Positions 1 through 12,829 of a stretch of DNA of 56,459 nt are shown piece by piece. The translations under genes were made by a program, and so were the position numbers. Each line of letters begins with the position of its first letter. Within the stretch, counting starts at the first letter, position 1. The stretch comes from an uncultured Verrucomicrobiota bacterium (GTDB lineage: Bacteria > Verrucomicrobiota > Verrucomicrobiia > Limisphaerales > UBA9464): the NCBI GenBank assembly GCA_903910585.1, contig CAIWAH010000285.1, forward strand, positions 1 to 56,459, read 5' to 3'. Under the pieces are notes generated by a model. It made no database searches, was not told the origin of the DNA, and was given only the letters and a program-made list of their open reading frames with translations.

Positions 1-9
1 GCAAAAAGC

Positions 10-43
10 CCAACCCAATAGGTAGGATTGTGGCTTGGGTTGG
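10..43 (-). terminator. inverted repeat, possible leftward terminator
   Basis: A perfect 9-base stem (10-18 with 35-43) has a 16-base loop. On the minus strand the stem is followed by a run of five T, which is the form of an intrinsic terminator. No leftward gene is seen that would need it, so it could equally be a hairpin in the leader of the following response regulator. Confidence 0.3.
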
Positions 44-70
44 CCACCGGCCCCTGATTATCGTCCACCC

Positions 71-1561
71 ATGGCCAAGATTCTCCTCGTTGATGACGAA
101 CTGACGATGGTGCAGATGGTCGCGGAAGTGCTCCGGAACGAAGGACACGAGGTGTTCCCGTTTACCACGCCCAATGGAGTGTTTGACGCGCTGGCCGCCC
201 ACCAGCCGGACTTGGTCATCACCGACCTCTATCTCGACAAGACCAAACCGCACGGGATGGAGATCATCCAGAAGGCCCGCGCGCTGAATCCGCCGGCGAC
301 GGTGATCATGATCACGGGCTTTGCTTCGGTGGAAAACTCGGTGGAGGCCATGCGTCTGGGGGCGTTTGATTACCTCCAGAAGCCGTTCAAGCTCGACGAC
401 CTCAAGTTCCGCGTGCAGCGCGCGCTCAACCACACCGAAGTGGTCAGCGAGAACCAGGCCCTGCGAAAGGAGCTCAAGCGGCAATACCAGTTTAGTCAGT
501 TGGTTGGGGCGAGCGAACGGATGAACGCGGTGTTCAAGATGGTGGAGCGGGTGGCGGACACCGACGCGACCGTCCTCATCCTGGGGGAAAGCGGCACGGG
601 CAAGGAGCTCATTGCCCGGGCCCTGCACTACAATTCTGGTCGGGCTCAAGGGCCATTCATTCCCATCAACTGCTCCGCATTGCCGGAGAACCTGCTGGAG
701 TCGGAATTGTTTGGCCACCGCAAGGGGGCCTTTACTGGCGCCGTAGCGGACAAGAACGGTCTCTTCCACGACGCGGATGGCGGCACGCTGTTTCTCGACG
801 AAATCGGCACAATGCCGTCCCAGCTCCAGAGCCGCCTGCTTCGTGTCCTGCAGGAGAAGGAGGTGCGGCGCGTTGGCGACAACACGCCGACCTACGTGAA
901 CGTCCGCGTTCTGGCCGCAACCAATGAGCGGCTGGAGGAGTTGGTGAAGGAGGGGAAGTTCCGGGAGGATCTGTATTACCGTCTGAATGTCGTTCCGATA
1001 CACCTGCCGCCGCTGCGGGAGCGGAAGGAGGACATTCCCATGCTCGTGGCCCATTTCCTCAAGGACCGGGTTCATTCCCGGTCCGGGCAAGTCCTTCGGA
1101 TCAGCCAGCGGGCGTTGGCGGCGATAGGGGCTCACAGTTGGCCGGGCAACGTCCGGGAACTTCAGAATGCCGTGGAGCGGGCCGTGGTGCTGGCCGATTT
1201 GCCCCTGATTCGGGCGCGTGATTTGCCGCCGATGATCGAAAAGCTCGCAGTGGGTGATGAGCAGGGGGAGGAAAAGCAGGCGGCCGAGCTCGCCGTGCCC
1301 CGAGGGGCCGAGGTGAATCCCGGTCCGGCAACCAGTCCGGCATCCGGAGGCGGGGGCAGCCAGCCTCTTGTTTCGCTGGCAAGTGGTGGGGCGCCGCTGG
1401 CGCAGGGCGTGGTGGCGTTGAAGAAGTTTCTACGTGATCAGGAGGCCAGTTACCTGCGACACGTTCTCAGCCTGACCCGGGACGACAAGGAGGCAGCTGC
1501 CCGTCTACTCGATATCAGCCTCGCCACGCTCTATCGGAAACTCGCCGAAGACGGCGACTGA
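71..1561 (+). CDS. NtrC-family sigma-54-dependent response regulator
   Basis: This is a 496-residue two-component transcription activator that would remodel sigma-54 RNA polymerase. The receiver domain (about 1-125) has acidic pair D8/D9 and phospho-acceptor D52. A central AAA+ domain (about 150-390) carries Walker A GESGTGKE near residue 175 and the sigma-54 contact loop GAFTGA near residue 220. A low-complexity Gly/Pro/Ala linker leads to a C-terminal Fis-type helix-turn-helix ending LDISLATLYRKL. I chose the ATG at 71 because it opens directly on the receiver; an upstream TTG would add 12 unrelated residues. Its kinase partner is not visible and may lie before the window. Family assignment is firm; target genes are unknown. 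Confidence 0.95.
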   Translation: MAKILLVDDELTMVQMVAEVLRNEGHEVFPFTTPNGVFDALAAHQPDLVITDLYLDKTKPHGMEIIQKARALNPPATVIMITGFASVENSVEAMRLGAFDYLQKPFKLDDLKFRVQRALNHTEVVSENQALRKELKRQYQFSQLVGASERMNAVFKMVERVADTDATVLILGESGTGKELIARALHYNSGRAQGPFIPINCSALPENLLESELFGHRKGAFTGAVADKNGLFHDADGGTLFLDEIGTMPSQLQSRLLRVLQEKEVRRVGDNTPTYVNVRVLAATNERLEELVKEGKFREDLYYRLNVVPIHLPPLRERKEDIPMLVAHFLKDRVHSRSGQVLRISQRALAAIGAHSWPGNVRELQNAVERAVVLADLPLIRARDLPPMIEKLAVGDEQGEEKQAAELAVPRGAEVNPGPATSPASGGGGSQPLVSLASGGAPLAQGVVALKKFLRDQEASYLRHVLSLTRDDKEAAARLLDISLATLYRKLAEDGD

Positions 1562-1615
1562 GCGCCCTTGCCAGCCGCAGGGCGTCCCGCCAGTTTCCGA
1601 TGACGTTTTCGTTGC

Positions 1616-2695
1616 ATGAGCTCCAGTTCCCGCGTTCTTCCCGCTGACGGTGATGTCCGTTGTTCCCGCCGACATTTTGCCTCCGACAATTACGCCGGCA
1701 TTGCGCCCGAAGCGTGGGCGGCCTTGGAGGAAGCCAATCGGGGACACGCGTCGGCCTACGGCAACGACGCCTGGACGCAACGGGCGGCGGACATGATTCG
1801 TGAGGTGTTTGAGACCCCTTGCGAGGTGTTCTTCGTCTTCAACGGCACGGCGGCCAATTCCCTGTCGCTCGCGCATTGCTGCCAAAGCTATCACAGCGTG
1901 CTCTGCCACGATGTGGCGCACATCGAGAAGGACGAGTGCGGTGCGCCTGAATTCTTCGGTAACGGTTCGAAGTTGCTCCTGCTCCAGGGCGAACACGGTA
2001 AACTGACGCCGGCCGGAATCGAGGAGGCGGTATTTCGCCGGACCGACATTCATTATCCCAAGCCCCAGGTCGTCACAGTGACGCAGGCCACGGAGGTAGG
2101 AACCCTCTATACCGCGGCCGAGCTGAGGGCGATCGGCGCCATGGCGAAGAAGCATGGGCTGCGGTTTCACATGGACGGAGCGAGATTCGCCAATGCCGTC
2201 GCCGCCTTGGGCTGCGCTCCCCGCGAGATTACTTGGCAGGCCGGCGTGGATGTCCTGTGTTTTGGCGGGACCAAAAACGGCCTCCACGTCGGTGAGGCGG
2301 TGGTGTTCTTCAATCGCGAGCTCGCGCGCGAGTTTGACTATCGGGCGAAGCAGGGGGGGCAGCTTTGCTCGAAGATGCGGTTCATCTCCGCGCCTTGGCT
2401 GGGGATGCTCAAGGACGGTGTTTGGCTTCGCTATGCGGCGCAGGCGAACGCCATGGCCCGGTTGATGCACGAGCTCCTGACGCAGATTCCCGGCATCAAG
2501 GTCCTCTTCCCGCAGCAGGTAAACTCCGTCTTTGTGGACCTTCCCAAGCCGGCCATTCGCGCTCTCTACGACCGTGGCTGGCTGTTCTACAATTTCATCG
2601 GGGAAGGTGGCTGCCGGCTGATGTGCTCTTGGGACACATCGGAAGAGGACGTGCGTGCGTTTGCGGCTGACTTGGCCGCCTCGATGCCGAAATGA
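1616..2695 (+). CDS. ltaE: low-specificity threonine aldolase (PLP-dependent)
   Basis: This 359-residue enzyme of the beta-eliminating lyase/threonine aldolase family should cleave L-threonine or allo-threonine to glycine and acetaldehyde with pyridoxal phosphate in the cytoplasm. Visible features are the N-terminal SDNYAG motif, the substrate-pocket stretch YGNDAWTQRA, the PLP-contacting HMDGARFANAV, and the Schiff-base lysine in FGGTKNG. The length matches the family. It starts 54 bases after the response regulator on the same strand, but nothing ties the two functionally. Stereospecificity cannot be read from sequence, and other beta-eliminating lyases are possible but less likely. Confidence 0.9.
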   Translation: MSSSSRVLPADGDVRCSRRHFASDNYAGIAPEAWAALEEANRGHASAYGNDAWTQRAADMIREVFETPCEVFFVFNGTAANSLSLAHCCQSYHSVLCHDVAHIEKDECGAPEFFGNGSKLLLLQGEHGKLTPAGIEEAVFRRTDIHYPKPQVVTVTQATEVGTLYTAAELRAIGAMAKKHGLRFHMDGARFANAVAALGCAPREITWQAGVDVLCFGGTKNGLHVGEAVVFFNRELAREFDYRAKQGGQLCSKMRFISAPWLGMLKDGVWLRYAAQANAMARLMHELLTQIPGIKVLFPQQVNSVFVDLPKPAIRALYDRGWLFYNFIGEGGCRLMCSWDTSEEDVRAFAADLAASMPK

Positions 2696-2770
2696 TCGCA
2701 GGATCCTGAAGTCCGGGATCGATCCGGATGAGAATGGGCCTGCGAACCCCGCCGCCGTTAAGGAAAACCG

Positions 2771-3949
2771 TCAGGTGGCAGGGGTTCCGTCGGCGAGTTC
2801 CCGGATTTCGGCCAGGAACTGCCTCATACCCACGTCAAAGGCCGCTGAAATCTGTGTGACCGGCGTCTTCCGGACCTTTCGCTTGAAGGCCTTGAGGTTC
2901 GTTTCCGCGGCGGCTTCGTCCATCTTGTTCGCCACGACAATCCTCGGGCGGTCGAGCAGGGCCGGATCGTAAAGTTCAAGCTCTTCCAGCAGGCTGCGAT
3001 AATCGTCAACCGGCGAGCGGTTGTCCGTGCCGGCCATGTCGAGCAGGATGACCAGCCCCTTGCAGCGCGAAATGTGGCGGAGAAATTTGTGTCCCAATCC
3101 GACGTTGCGATGGGCTCCGGCGATCAACCCGGGCACGTCGCAGACCGTGAGGCGGTGGTAATCCGGATATTCCACAATTCCCATCTGAGGCGTCAACGTG
3201 GTGAAGGGGTAGGGGGCGACTTTGGGACGGGCCTTGGAAATCGCGGAAAGCAGGGTGGACTTGCCGGCGTTGGGATAGCCGACGATGCCGACGTCGGCGA
3301 CGATGCGAAGTTCGAGCAGATATCGTCCTTCGTCCCCGGGCTCGCCCGGTTGGGCAAACCGGGGAGCCTGACGCACGGAGGTCGCAAAGTTGCGATTGCC
3401 CAGGCCTCCTCGCCCCCCTTTGGACAGCACGAATCGCTGCCCGTGCTGGGTCAAATCGCAGACCAGCTCGCGGTCTCCCTCGGCGTGCGGGGAAGTTGTC
3501 TCCGCGGAGTCGCTTCCCAGGTCGATTTCCATCGCGCGTGCACCGGAGGTCGTCCTGATCACCGGGCGATTCCGATTTGCCGACGGGATCTCGGCTGATT
3601 CCTCATCAGGGACTGGCTCAAGCGATGCTTTGATCGAGGCGGCTTTCGGCGAATCGAGCCGCCAGACCAGTGTTCCGCAGGGAACTTTGACGACCAGATC
3701 CTTGCCTGCCACTCCGTCCATGCCCTTGCCAAGGCCCTGTTCCCCGTTTTCCGCGAAGAGCTTGGGCTGGAAAAACTGGTTCAACAGATTGTTGAGATCA
3801 TGGGTGGCTTCCAAAATCACGTCGCCACCGCGGCCGCCATTGCCGCCGCTGGGACCGCCTTTCGGTCGGTAGGCCTCCCGATGGAATGCCACACACCCTT
3901 TGCCTCCATGCCCAGCTCGGGCTTCCACTTTGATTTCGTCAACAAACAT
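2771..3949 (-). CDS. obg: Obg GTPase with an enlarged Obg-domain loop
   Basis: This is a ribosome-assembly GTPase of 392 residues. The glycine-rich Obg fold occupies roughly 1-220 and the G domain follows: G1 GYPNAGKST, G3 DVPGL, G4 ANKMD. There is no room for the C-terminal OCT domain of Bacillus Obg. Between the conserved VPCGTLV (about 89-95) and DLTQHGQRF (165-173) lie about 65 polar, acidic residues where usual Obg proteins have around ten. The switch region reads GAHRNVGLG rather than the common GASEGVGLG. It is the last gene of the rplU-rpmA-obg operon, a widespread arrangement. Assignment is firm; the effect of the insert is unknown. Confidence 0.95.
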   Translation of the reverse strand: MFVDEIKVEARAGHGGKGCVAFHREAYRPKGGPSGGNGGRGGDVILEATHDLNNLLNQFFQPKLFAENGEQGLGKGMDGVAGKDLVVKVPCGTLVWRLDSPKAASIKASLEPVPDEESAEIPSANRNRPVIRTTSGARAMEIDLGSDSAETTSPHAEGDRELVCDLTQHGQRFVLSKGGRGGLGNRNFATSVRQAPRFAQPGEPGDEGRYLLELRIVADVGIVGYPNAGKSTLLSAISKARPKVAPYPFTTLTPQMGIVEYPDYHRLTVCDVPGLIAGAHRNVGLGHKFLRHISRCKGLVILLDMAGTDNRSPVDDYRSLLEELELYDPALLDRPRIVVANKMDEAAAETNLKAFKRKVRKTPVTQISAAFDVGMRQFLAEIRELADGTPAT

Positions 3950-4008
3950 GCGGTAAACAAAAAAGGCGAGGCCGATGGCCTCGCCAAAAGCAAAACTTCC
4001 TTCCGACC

Positions 4009-4275
4009 TCAGTTACTGGCAGGGGCCGGCGCCGGAACGACGTGAACTTTACGCAAGCGCGCCTTCTCGAACTTCACGGTGCCATCGGTGAGCGCAAACA
4101 GAGTCCAGTCACGACCCACGCCGACGTTTTTTCCCGCGTGGAACTTCGAGCCCCGCTGGCGGACGATGATGCTGCCGGCGGTCACGAACTCGGAGCCAAA
4201 CGCTTTGACGCCCAATCGTTTCGAATGGCTGTCGCGGCCGTTTTGTGTGCTGCCCTGACCCTTTTTATGTGCCAT
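4009..4275 (-). CDS. rpmA: 50S ribosomal protein L27
   Basis: This 88-residue protein of the large ribosomal subunit reaches towards the peptidyl-transferase centre through its N-terminus. The start [10 protein letters not shown] followed by [13 protein letters not shown] and the core [15 protein letters not shown] are diagnostic. The N-terminus begins directly with the mature sequence, so there is no Firmicutes-type cleaved leader. The C-terminus ends in a short Pro/Ala tail. It sits 47 bases downstream of rplU and 59 upstream of obg on the same strand, so the three are probably co-transcribed. Confidence 0.97.
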   Translation of the reverse strand: MAHKKGQGSTQNGRDSHSKRLGVKAFGSEFVTAGSIIVRQRGSKFHAGKNVGVGRDWTLFALTDGTVKFEKARLRKVHVVPAPAPASN

Positions 4276-4322
4276 GAGTAGTGCTCTTTCGAAAAAGTTT
4301 TGGTTGGTAAGCTGAGCGGAAA

Positions 4323-4637
4323 TTAGCCGGCGATTTCCTTGATTTTGACCACCGTCAGTTCGGCCCGGAAGCCCTTCTTTTTGTGGAAACCCTTGCGGCG
4401 CTTCATCTTGAAGGCGATGACTTTGACTCCGCGCTTGTGCTCGACGATGTCGGCCGTGATTTTGGCGCCCGCCACCGTCGGGGTGCCCAGTGCAACCTGA
4501 CCATCACGGTTGACGAGCAACACGCGCTCGAAGGTGAAAATCTGTCCGGGTTCGATGCCGTTAAGGCGGTCGATTTCCACGGTGTCTCCAGCGGCGACGC
4601 GATACTGCTTTCCGCCTGTTTCCATCACGGCATACAT
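4323..4637 (-). CDS. rplU: 50S ribosomal protein L21
   Basis: This is a 104-residue large-subunit protein that binds 23S rRNA. It opens [14 protein letters not shown] and holds the typical [11 protein letters not shown] and [15 protein letters not shown] stretches. I chose the ATG at 4637; a longer reading adds 13 residues with no family support. It is the first gene of rplU-rpmA-obg. A promoter-like sequence lies about 22 bases upstream of the start. Confidence 0.96.
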   Translation of the reverse strand: MYAVMETGGKQYRVAAGDTVEIDRLNGIEPGQIFTFERVLLVNRDGQVALGTPTVAGAKITADIVEHKRGVKVIAFKMKRRKGFHKKKGFRAELTVVKIKEIAG

Positions 4638-4658
4638 AGCTTCCAGAAAAGGGCGGCA

Positions 4659-4687
4659 AAAAGACCAGACCGACACCGTGCTGTCAA
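4659..4687 (-). promoter_or_regulatory. candidate promoter of rplU-rpmA-obg
   Basis: On the minus strand a perfect TTGACA (4687-4682) is followed after 17 bases by TCTTTTTG. That fits the -10 consensus TATAAT poorly (3/6) but resembles the TAnnTTTG element known from Bacteroidota. It lies just upstream of rplU. This is a sequence-pattern call only. Confidence 0.4.
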
Positions 4688-5242
4688 TGTTCCAAGTTGG
4701 AAATCGTTCTGGCCGGGTTCAGGCGGTCTTGGGTTGCTCGAACTTCCGCGTTGGTCTTCGCCCGTTGCGGGTCTGCCGGGCCAAAACGCAGGTGTGGGAG
4801 GGCATTGGCGCCGGCAGGGCAAAACTTGCGTTTGTGTTTCCGCCCGCCCGGCGGTGGCTTCGGTGACTGCGGAGTGGTCATCGATGCCTGAGATTGGGGA
4901 ATGGTTGGGCGTTGGAGGCAAGTTGTGTCGCAGGTGTCGGCGGGTATCCTTCCTGGCCCGTTGAGTGAAGCGGTCGGCGTTGACTCCAAATGGTTTGAGG
5001 CAGCGGCTCCGGTCGTTTTCCCGGCGTTGGAGGCTAACCGGTAGCGGGCGAGGATGTTCGGAGTCGGCTCAAGTTAAAATTGATTTTGACACCCGCTTTC
5101 CGGCATGGCTAGCTACCCTTCCTTGGCTCTGGCCGACGCCTCTAGTTTTGGAACAACTTCCGACCAGTCATGTGCCCCGAGTGGGCAGGTGACTGGCATT
5201 GCTTTTGTCGTGGTCGGGCAAAGTCACTTTTAGAAAACAACT
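4688..5242. other. intergenic region between rplU and rpoC
   Basis: About 550 bases separate the divergent rplU and rpoC genes. Short open frames here have no recognisable protein character. No tRNA, RNase P RNA or rpoB remnant is recognised. Apart from the promoter-like pair near 5086-5115 I see no clear feature. A long untranslated leader for rpoC is possible. Confidence 0.5.
5086..5115 (+). promoter_or_regulatory. candidate rpoC promoter
   Basis: A perfect TTGACA at 5086-5091 is followed after 18 bases by TAGCTA at 5110-5115, about 130 bases before the rpoC start. The -10 is poor, but TAGCTA recurs ahead of rpsA (14655) and of the PEP-CTERM gene (47097-47102). The call is weak. Confidence 0.35.
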
Positions 5243-9379
<4,137 letters not shown>

Positions 9380-9400
9380 GTTGGTCAGCGGTGCAATCAA

Positions 9401-9437
9401 GGGCGGGTGGCGTGATCGCCGCCCGCCTTTTTCTTTT
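9401..9437 (+). terminator. intrinsic terminator of rpoC
   Basis: A 12-pair GC-rich stem (9401-9412 with 9417-9428, two G-T pairs) has a TGAT loop and is followed by TTTTCTTTT. It begins 21 bases after the rpoC stop. The reverse strand lacks a T run, so it serves rpoC and not the convergent bioA. Confidence 0.85.
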
Positions 9438-9453
9438 CCGGCAGCCTTGTCGG

Positions 9454-10887
9454 CTAGCCGCCGAAAACCTCGGCGATGCTTTCCGCCAGCGCCGATACCA
9501 TCCGGTGCAATTGGGTCCGGGTCGTGCAGTATGGGGGCATCAGCACCACCACGTTACCGATTGGTCGTGTCAGCACTCCGCGCCGGGCCATTGCTTCGCA
9601 GACGCGAATGCCTGCCCGGTCGGCGAGCAGAAACGGTTCCCGCGTCTTCCAATCGCGCACCAATTCAATGCCCGCGACGAGGCCGAACTGCCGGACATCG
9701 CCCACGGCCGGGAGCGTCCACAGTGATGAGAGTTCGACCGCCAGATTCCGCTCCAAGGCGGCGCGGGCGGACCGGCCGGCCTGGGATTCCAACAAGGCCA
9801 AACTTGCCAGCGAGGCAGCCGAACCGAGTTGGTTACCCGTGAAGCTGTGGCCGTGAAAGAACGTCTTGAATTCGGCGTATTCGCCCAAAAACGCGCTGAA
9901 AACGGTCTCCGTGGTCAGCGTTGCCGCGATCGGCAGATAGCCGCCGGAGAGTCCTTTCGCGAGACACAGGAAGTCCGGTTGAACCCCTGCGTGTTCGCCC
10001 GCGAACAAACGGGTTTTGGAGGCGCCAACGCCGGTGCCGCTCCGGCCGAACCCGGTCATGACCTCGTCGGCGATCAGCAGCGCCCCGTGCCTTCGCGCCG
10101 CTGCGGCCACCTTTCCCAGCCAGCCGTCGGGCTGCGGAATCATTCCCGCGGCACCCTGCATGCCCGGCTCGTAGATGAAGCCGGAGAAAGGACGCTTTTC
10201 GCGGGCCGCCTTGTCGAGGGTGGCCTCGACCTTGCCGACGCATTCCCAACCGCATTTGCGATAGGATCGGGCATCCGCGCGTTCCGGTCTGGCCCGGTTG
10301 AACGGGCAGCGGTAGCAGTAAGGAGCGGCGATCGAGTCCGTCCTGAACAGCAGGCCACGGTAGGCTCGGTGAAACAGGTCAATCTGCCCCAATGAGACGG
10401 CCCCGACGGTGTCGCCGTGATAAGCGCCTTGAAGTGCGAGGAAGCGCGGTTTCGGTTTCGGACCCCGCGTGCGCCGGGTGAATTCGTAGGCCAGTTTCAG
10501 GGCGGCTTCGACGGCGGTGGAACCGTCGTCTGAGAAAAACACCTTGCTGAGCCCCGGGTTTCTTTTGTCCCGATTGGCCACCCGCACGAGCTCGGCGGCC
10601 AACAGGCTGGCCGGTTCGTTGGCGAGTCCGAGGGCGGAGGTATGCGCCACTTTCCGCAGCTGATTCCGGATCGCCGAGTTTAGCTTGGGGTGAGCGTGAC
10701 CGTGGAGGTTGGTCCAGATGGACGAATTGGCGTCCAGATACTCCCGGCCCCGGACGTCCCACAGGACAGCGCCGCGGCCTTTGACCAGCACGATCGGCTC
10801 CTGCTTGAGCCAATCCCGCATCTGCGTGAACGGATGCCACACATGCGCGTGGTCGAGGCGGGCGAGGCGATGGAGCGAACGGGCCAT
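9454..10887 (-). CDS. bioA: adenosylmethionine-8-amino-7-oxononanoate aminotransferase
   Basis: This class III PLP aminotransferase converts 7-keto-8-aminopelargonate to 7,8-diaminopelargonate in biotin synthesis. The BioA-typical HVWHPFTQM lies at the N-terminus. GAYHGDTVGA marks the cofactor-binding region, DEVMTGFGRSG the PLP aspartate, and the lysine of CLAKGLSGGYLP should form the Schiff base. The Cys-containing stretch YCYRCPF followed by KCGWEC resembles the Bacillus-type branch. I chose the ATG at 10887, giving 477 residues; a TTG three codons upstream is less likely. It is the last gene of the bioF-bioA block, five bases after bioF. Confidence 0.93.
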   Translation of the reverse strand: MARSLHRLARLDHAHVWHPFTQMRDWLKQEPIVLVKGRGAVLWDVRGREYLDANSSIWTNLHGHAHPKLNSAIRNQLRKVAHTSALGLANEPASLLAAELVRVANRDKRNPGLSKVFFSDDGSTAVEAALKLAYEFTRRTRGPKPKPRFLALQGAYHGDTVGAVSLGQIDLFHRAYRGLLFRTDSIAAPYCYRCPFNRARPERADARSYRKCGWECVGKVEATLDKAAREKRPFSGFIYEPGMQGAAGMIPQPDGWLGKVAAAARRHGALLIADEVMTGFGRSGTGVGASKTRLFAGEHAGVQPDFLCLAKGLSGGYLPIAATLTTETVFSAFLGEYAEFKTFFHGHSFTGNQLGSAASLASLALLESQAGRSARAALERNLAVELSSLWTLPAVGDVRQFGLVAGIELVRDWKTREPFLLADRAGIRVCEAMARRGVLTRPIGNVVVLMPPYCTTRTQLHRMVSALAESIAEVFGG

Positions 10888-10892
10888 GCGTT

Positions 10893-12095
10893 TCAAGGGA
10901 AGTCAGTCAGATGACGGAGCACGTCCACGAAGTTTCGAAGCTCGGTCGGTTCGTGATCGGCCGTGGCGGTCAGCCGGAGCCGGGCCGCGCCGCGGGCAAC
11001 CGTGGGAAAGCGGATGGCCGGGACAAAGATGCCATGCTCTCTCAACCGGGCGCTCAGATTCACGGCAGTGGCTTCGTCGCCCACCACGAGGGGCACAATC
11101 GCACTCGCAGGGGCATTCGCGGCCAAGTCCCGGGCTTTCATCTCGTCCGCGAGGCCCCTGACGTTGTGCCACAGCCTGGCGTTTCGTCGGGCGCCTTCGT
11201 CCCCGGCGATCAGCCGAATCCCGGCTTCCGCTGCCGCCGCTGCCGCCGGGACAGGAGCGGTGGAGAAAATGAAACTGCGGGCGCGATTGACGAGGTAATC
11301 CACCAACCGGCGAGAACCGGCGACAAAACCGCCCGCGGCTCCGGCTGCTTTTCCCAGTGTGCCCAAGTAAATATCGACCTGATCGGCGACCCCCAGCTGT
11401 TCCGCCAATCCTCGTCGGGATGGCCCCAACACGCCGAGTGCGTGCGCTTCGTCGAGCATCAGCCAAGCCCCGTGGCGGTTCTTGAGTTCGACCATTTCCC
11501 GGAGCGGTGCCAGGTCGCCGTCCATCGAAAAGACGCTTTCGGTGACGATGAGAACGTGTCCTCGGGCGGTTGGTCCGGAGGGTGGGTTGCGCGCGTTCGC
11601 CCACCTCAGGATGTCCTCCAGGTCATTGAGGTCATTGTGCGCAAACACCCGCAGCTTCGCTCCGGAAAGACGGGCGGCATCCACGCAGCAGGCGTGAACC
11701 CGCTTGTCGAGAATCACCACGTCGTCCGTCCCCAGCATCGCAGTGATGGTGCCGAGAGCGGCCGAGTAGCCGGAGCTGAACGACAACGCTGCCTCGCAGC
11801 GCTTGAATTCTGCCAGGCAGCCTTCAAGCCGGTGATGGGGAGCCAGTGAACCGCTGATGAGCCGAGAAGCACCGCTTCCGGCGCCAAAGTCCGCCACCGC
11901 TTTTGCCGCGGCTTCCAGAAGTTCGGGATGCCGGGCCAGCCCGAGATAGTCATTGGAAGACAGGTTGAGCAGCGGCCGACCCGCGAGCACGAGCCGGGGA
12001 CCGGCCGGCGAATCAACCTGTCGAAGTTCCCGCCAGAGCCCGGAGTCGCGGATCTCCAGCAAGCGACTTTCCAATTCCTGCTCAAGCGAAGACAC
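10893..12095 (-). CDS. bioF: 8-amino-7-oxononanoate synthase
   Basis: This alpha-oxoamine synthase condenses a pimeloyl thioester with alanine to form 7-keto-8-aminopelargonate. It shows NYLGL-type substrate contacts (LSSNDYLGLARHPEL), the glycine-rich GSGASRLISG, the PLP-binding DEAHALGVLG and the catalytic lysine in GTLGKAAGAAGG. The GTG start at 12095 gives 400 residues, close to the family length, and falls 14 bases after the upstream SDR stop. Earlier starts in this frame would run back into that gene. KBL (2-amino-3-ketobutyrate ligase) is the main alternative, but adjacency to bioA favours BioF. Confidence 0.92.
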   Translation of the reverse strand: MSSLEQELESRLLEIRDSGLWRELRQVDSPAGPRLVLAGRPLLNLSSNDYLGLARHPELLEAAAKAVADFGAGSGASRLISGSLAPHHRLEGCLAEFKRCEAALSFSSGYSAALGTITAMLGTDDVVILDKRVHACCVDAARLSGAKLRVFAHNDLNDLEDILRWANARNPPSGPTARGHVLIVTESVFSMDGDLAPLREMVELKNRHGAWLMLDEAHALGVLGPSRRGLAEQLGVADQVDIYLGTLGKAAGAAGGFVAGSRRLVDYLVNRARSFIFSTAPVPAAAAAAEAGIRLIAGDEGARRNARLWHNVRGLADEMKARDLAANAPASAIVPLVVGDEATAVNLSARLREHGIFVPAIRFPTVARGAARLRLTATADHEPTELRNFVDVLRHLTDFP

Positions 12096-12109
12096 GGCTC
12101 GAATGCTAG

Positions 12110-12829
12110 TCAGCCCCACGGGGCGATTCGACTGTCGAGTTGGAAGATTTGGCCGGACACGTTGCGCATGGTGGCGAGCGCAACCGCGAACCGGGCCACT
12201 TCCCCGCAATCGTTCAGACGCCCGAGGGTGTTGCTCGCGGCGTGCCCGGCAAGCTGTTGCTCGCTAAGGTTTCCGACCAGGCCTGTCCGCAGAAATCCCG
12301 GCAGGATGGCGTTTACCTGGACATTGTGTTCACCGGCCTCGCGGGCGAGCACTTGGGTGAGCCCGAGCAGTCCGGCCTTGGAAGCGGCGTAGTTTGTCTG
12401 GCCGGCACGGCCGACCAGGCCACCAAAGCTGGCGATGTTCAAGATGTGTCCGGAGCGCACGGGGATCATCCGCCGCAGGGCCGCCCGGGCACAGCGGAAT
12501 GCCCCTGCGAGATTGACCTCCATGACTGCATCCCAATCGGCGAGGGACATCTGGGCCACGAGCGAATCCCGGGCGATTCCCGCGTTGTTGATCAGGAGGT
12601 CCAGTCGTCGGAACTTGGCTTCAAGTAGGTCGAACGCAGCCTCAACGCTCGTTGTGTCCGTGACGTCCAATTGGAGCGAGGTGACCTCGGGGCGATTGGT
12701 GGTCGGCGAATTCACATGCCAGCCCGCAACGACCTGCCAGCCGGCGTCCGCGAAGGCGCTGGTCAGGGCCGAGCCCAACCCTCCGGCAGCGCCGGTGATC
12801 AGCACGACAGGTGGAGCTTCGGAGCTCAC
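12110..12829 (-). CDS. FabG-like short-chain dehydrogenase in the biotin operon
   Basis: This 239-residue NAD(P)-dependent SDR has the cofactor motif TGAAGGLG, NNAG, a catalytic serine in NIASFGG, and YAASK carrying the catalytic Tyr and Lys. It resembles 3-oxoacyl-ACP reductases. The GTG at 12829 overlaps the stop of the preceding amidohydrolase as GTGA, which suggests translational coupling; an ATG nine codons upstream (12856) would give a longer overlap. Its position directly before bioF suggests a role in preparing the pimeloyl chain, but that is inference; no substrate can be read from the sequence. Confidence 0.85.
   Translation of the reverse strand: MSSEAPPVVLITGAAGGLGSALTSAFADAGWQVVAGWHVNSPTTNRPEVTSLQLDVTDTTSVEAAFDLLEAKFRRLDLLINNAGIARDSLVAQMSLADWDAVMEVNLAGAFRCARAALRRMIPVRSGHILNIASFGGLVGRAGQTNYAASKAGLLGLTQVLAREAGEHNVQVNAILPGFLRTGLVGNLSEQQLAGHAASNTLGRLNDCGEVARFAVALATMRNVSGQIFQLDSRIAPWG

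Noticed and set aside
2700..2735. Terminator between threonine aldolase and obg
   Set aside because: TCCGG/CCGGA forms only a five-pair stem without a T run.
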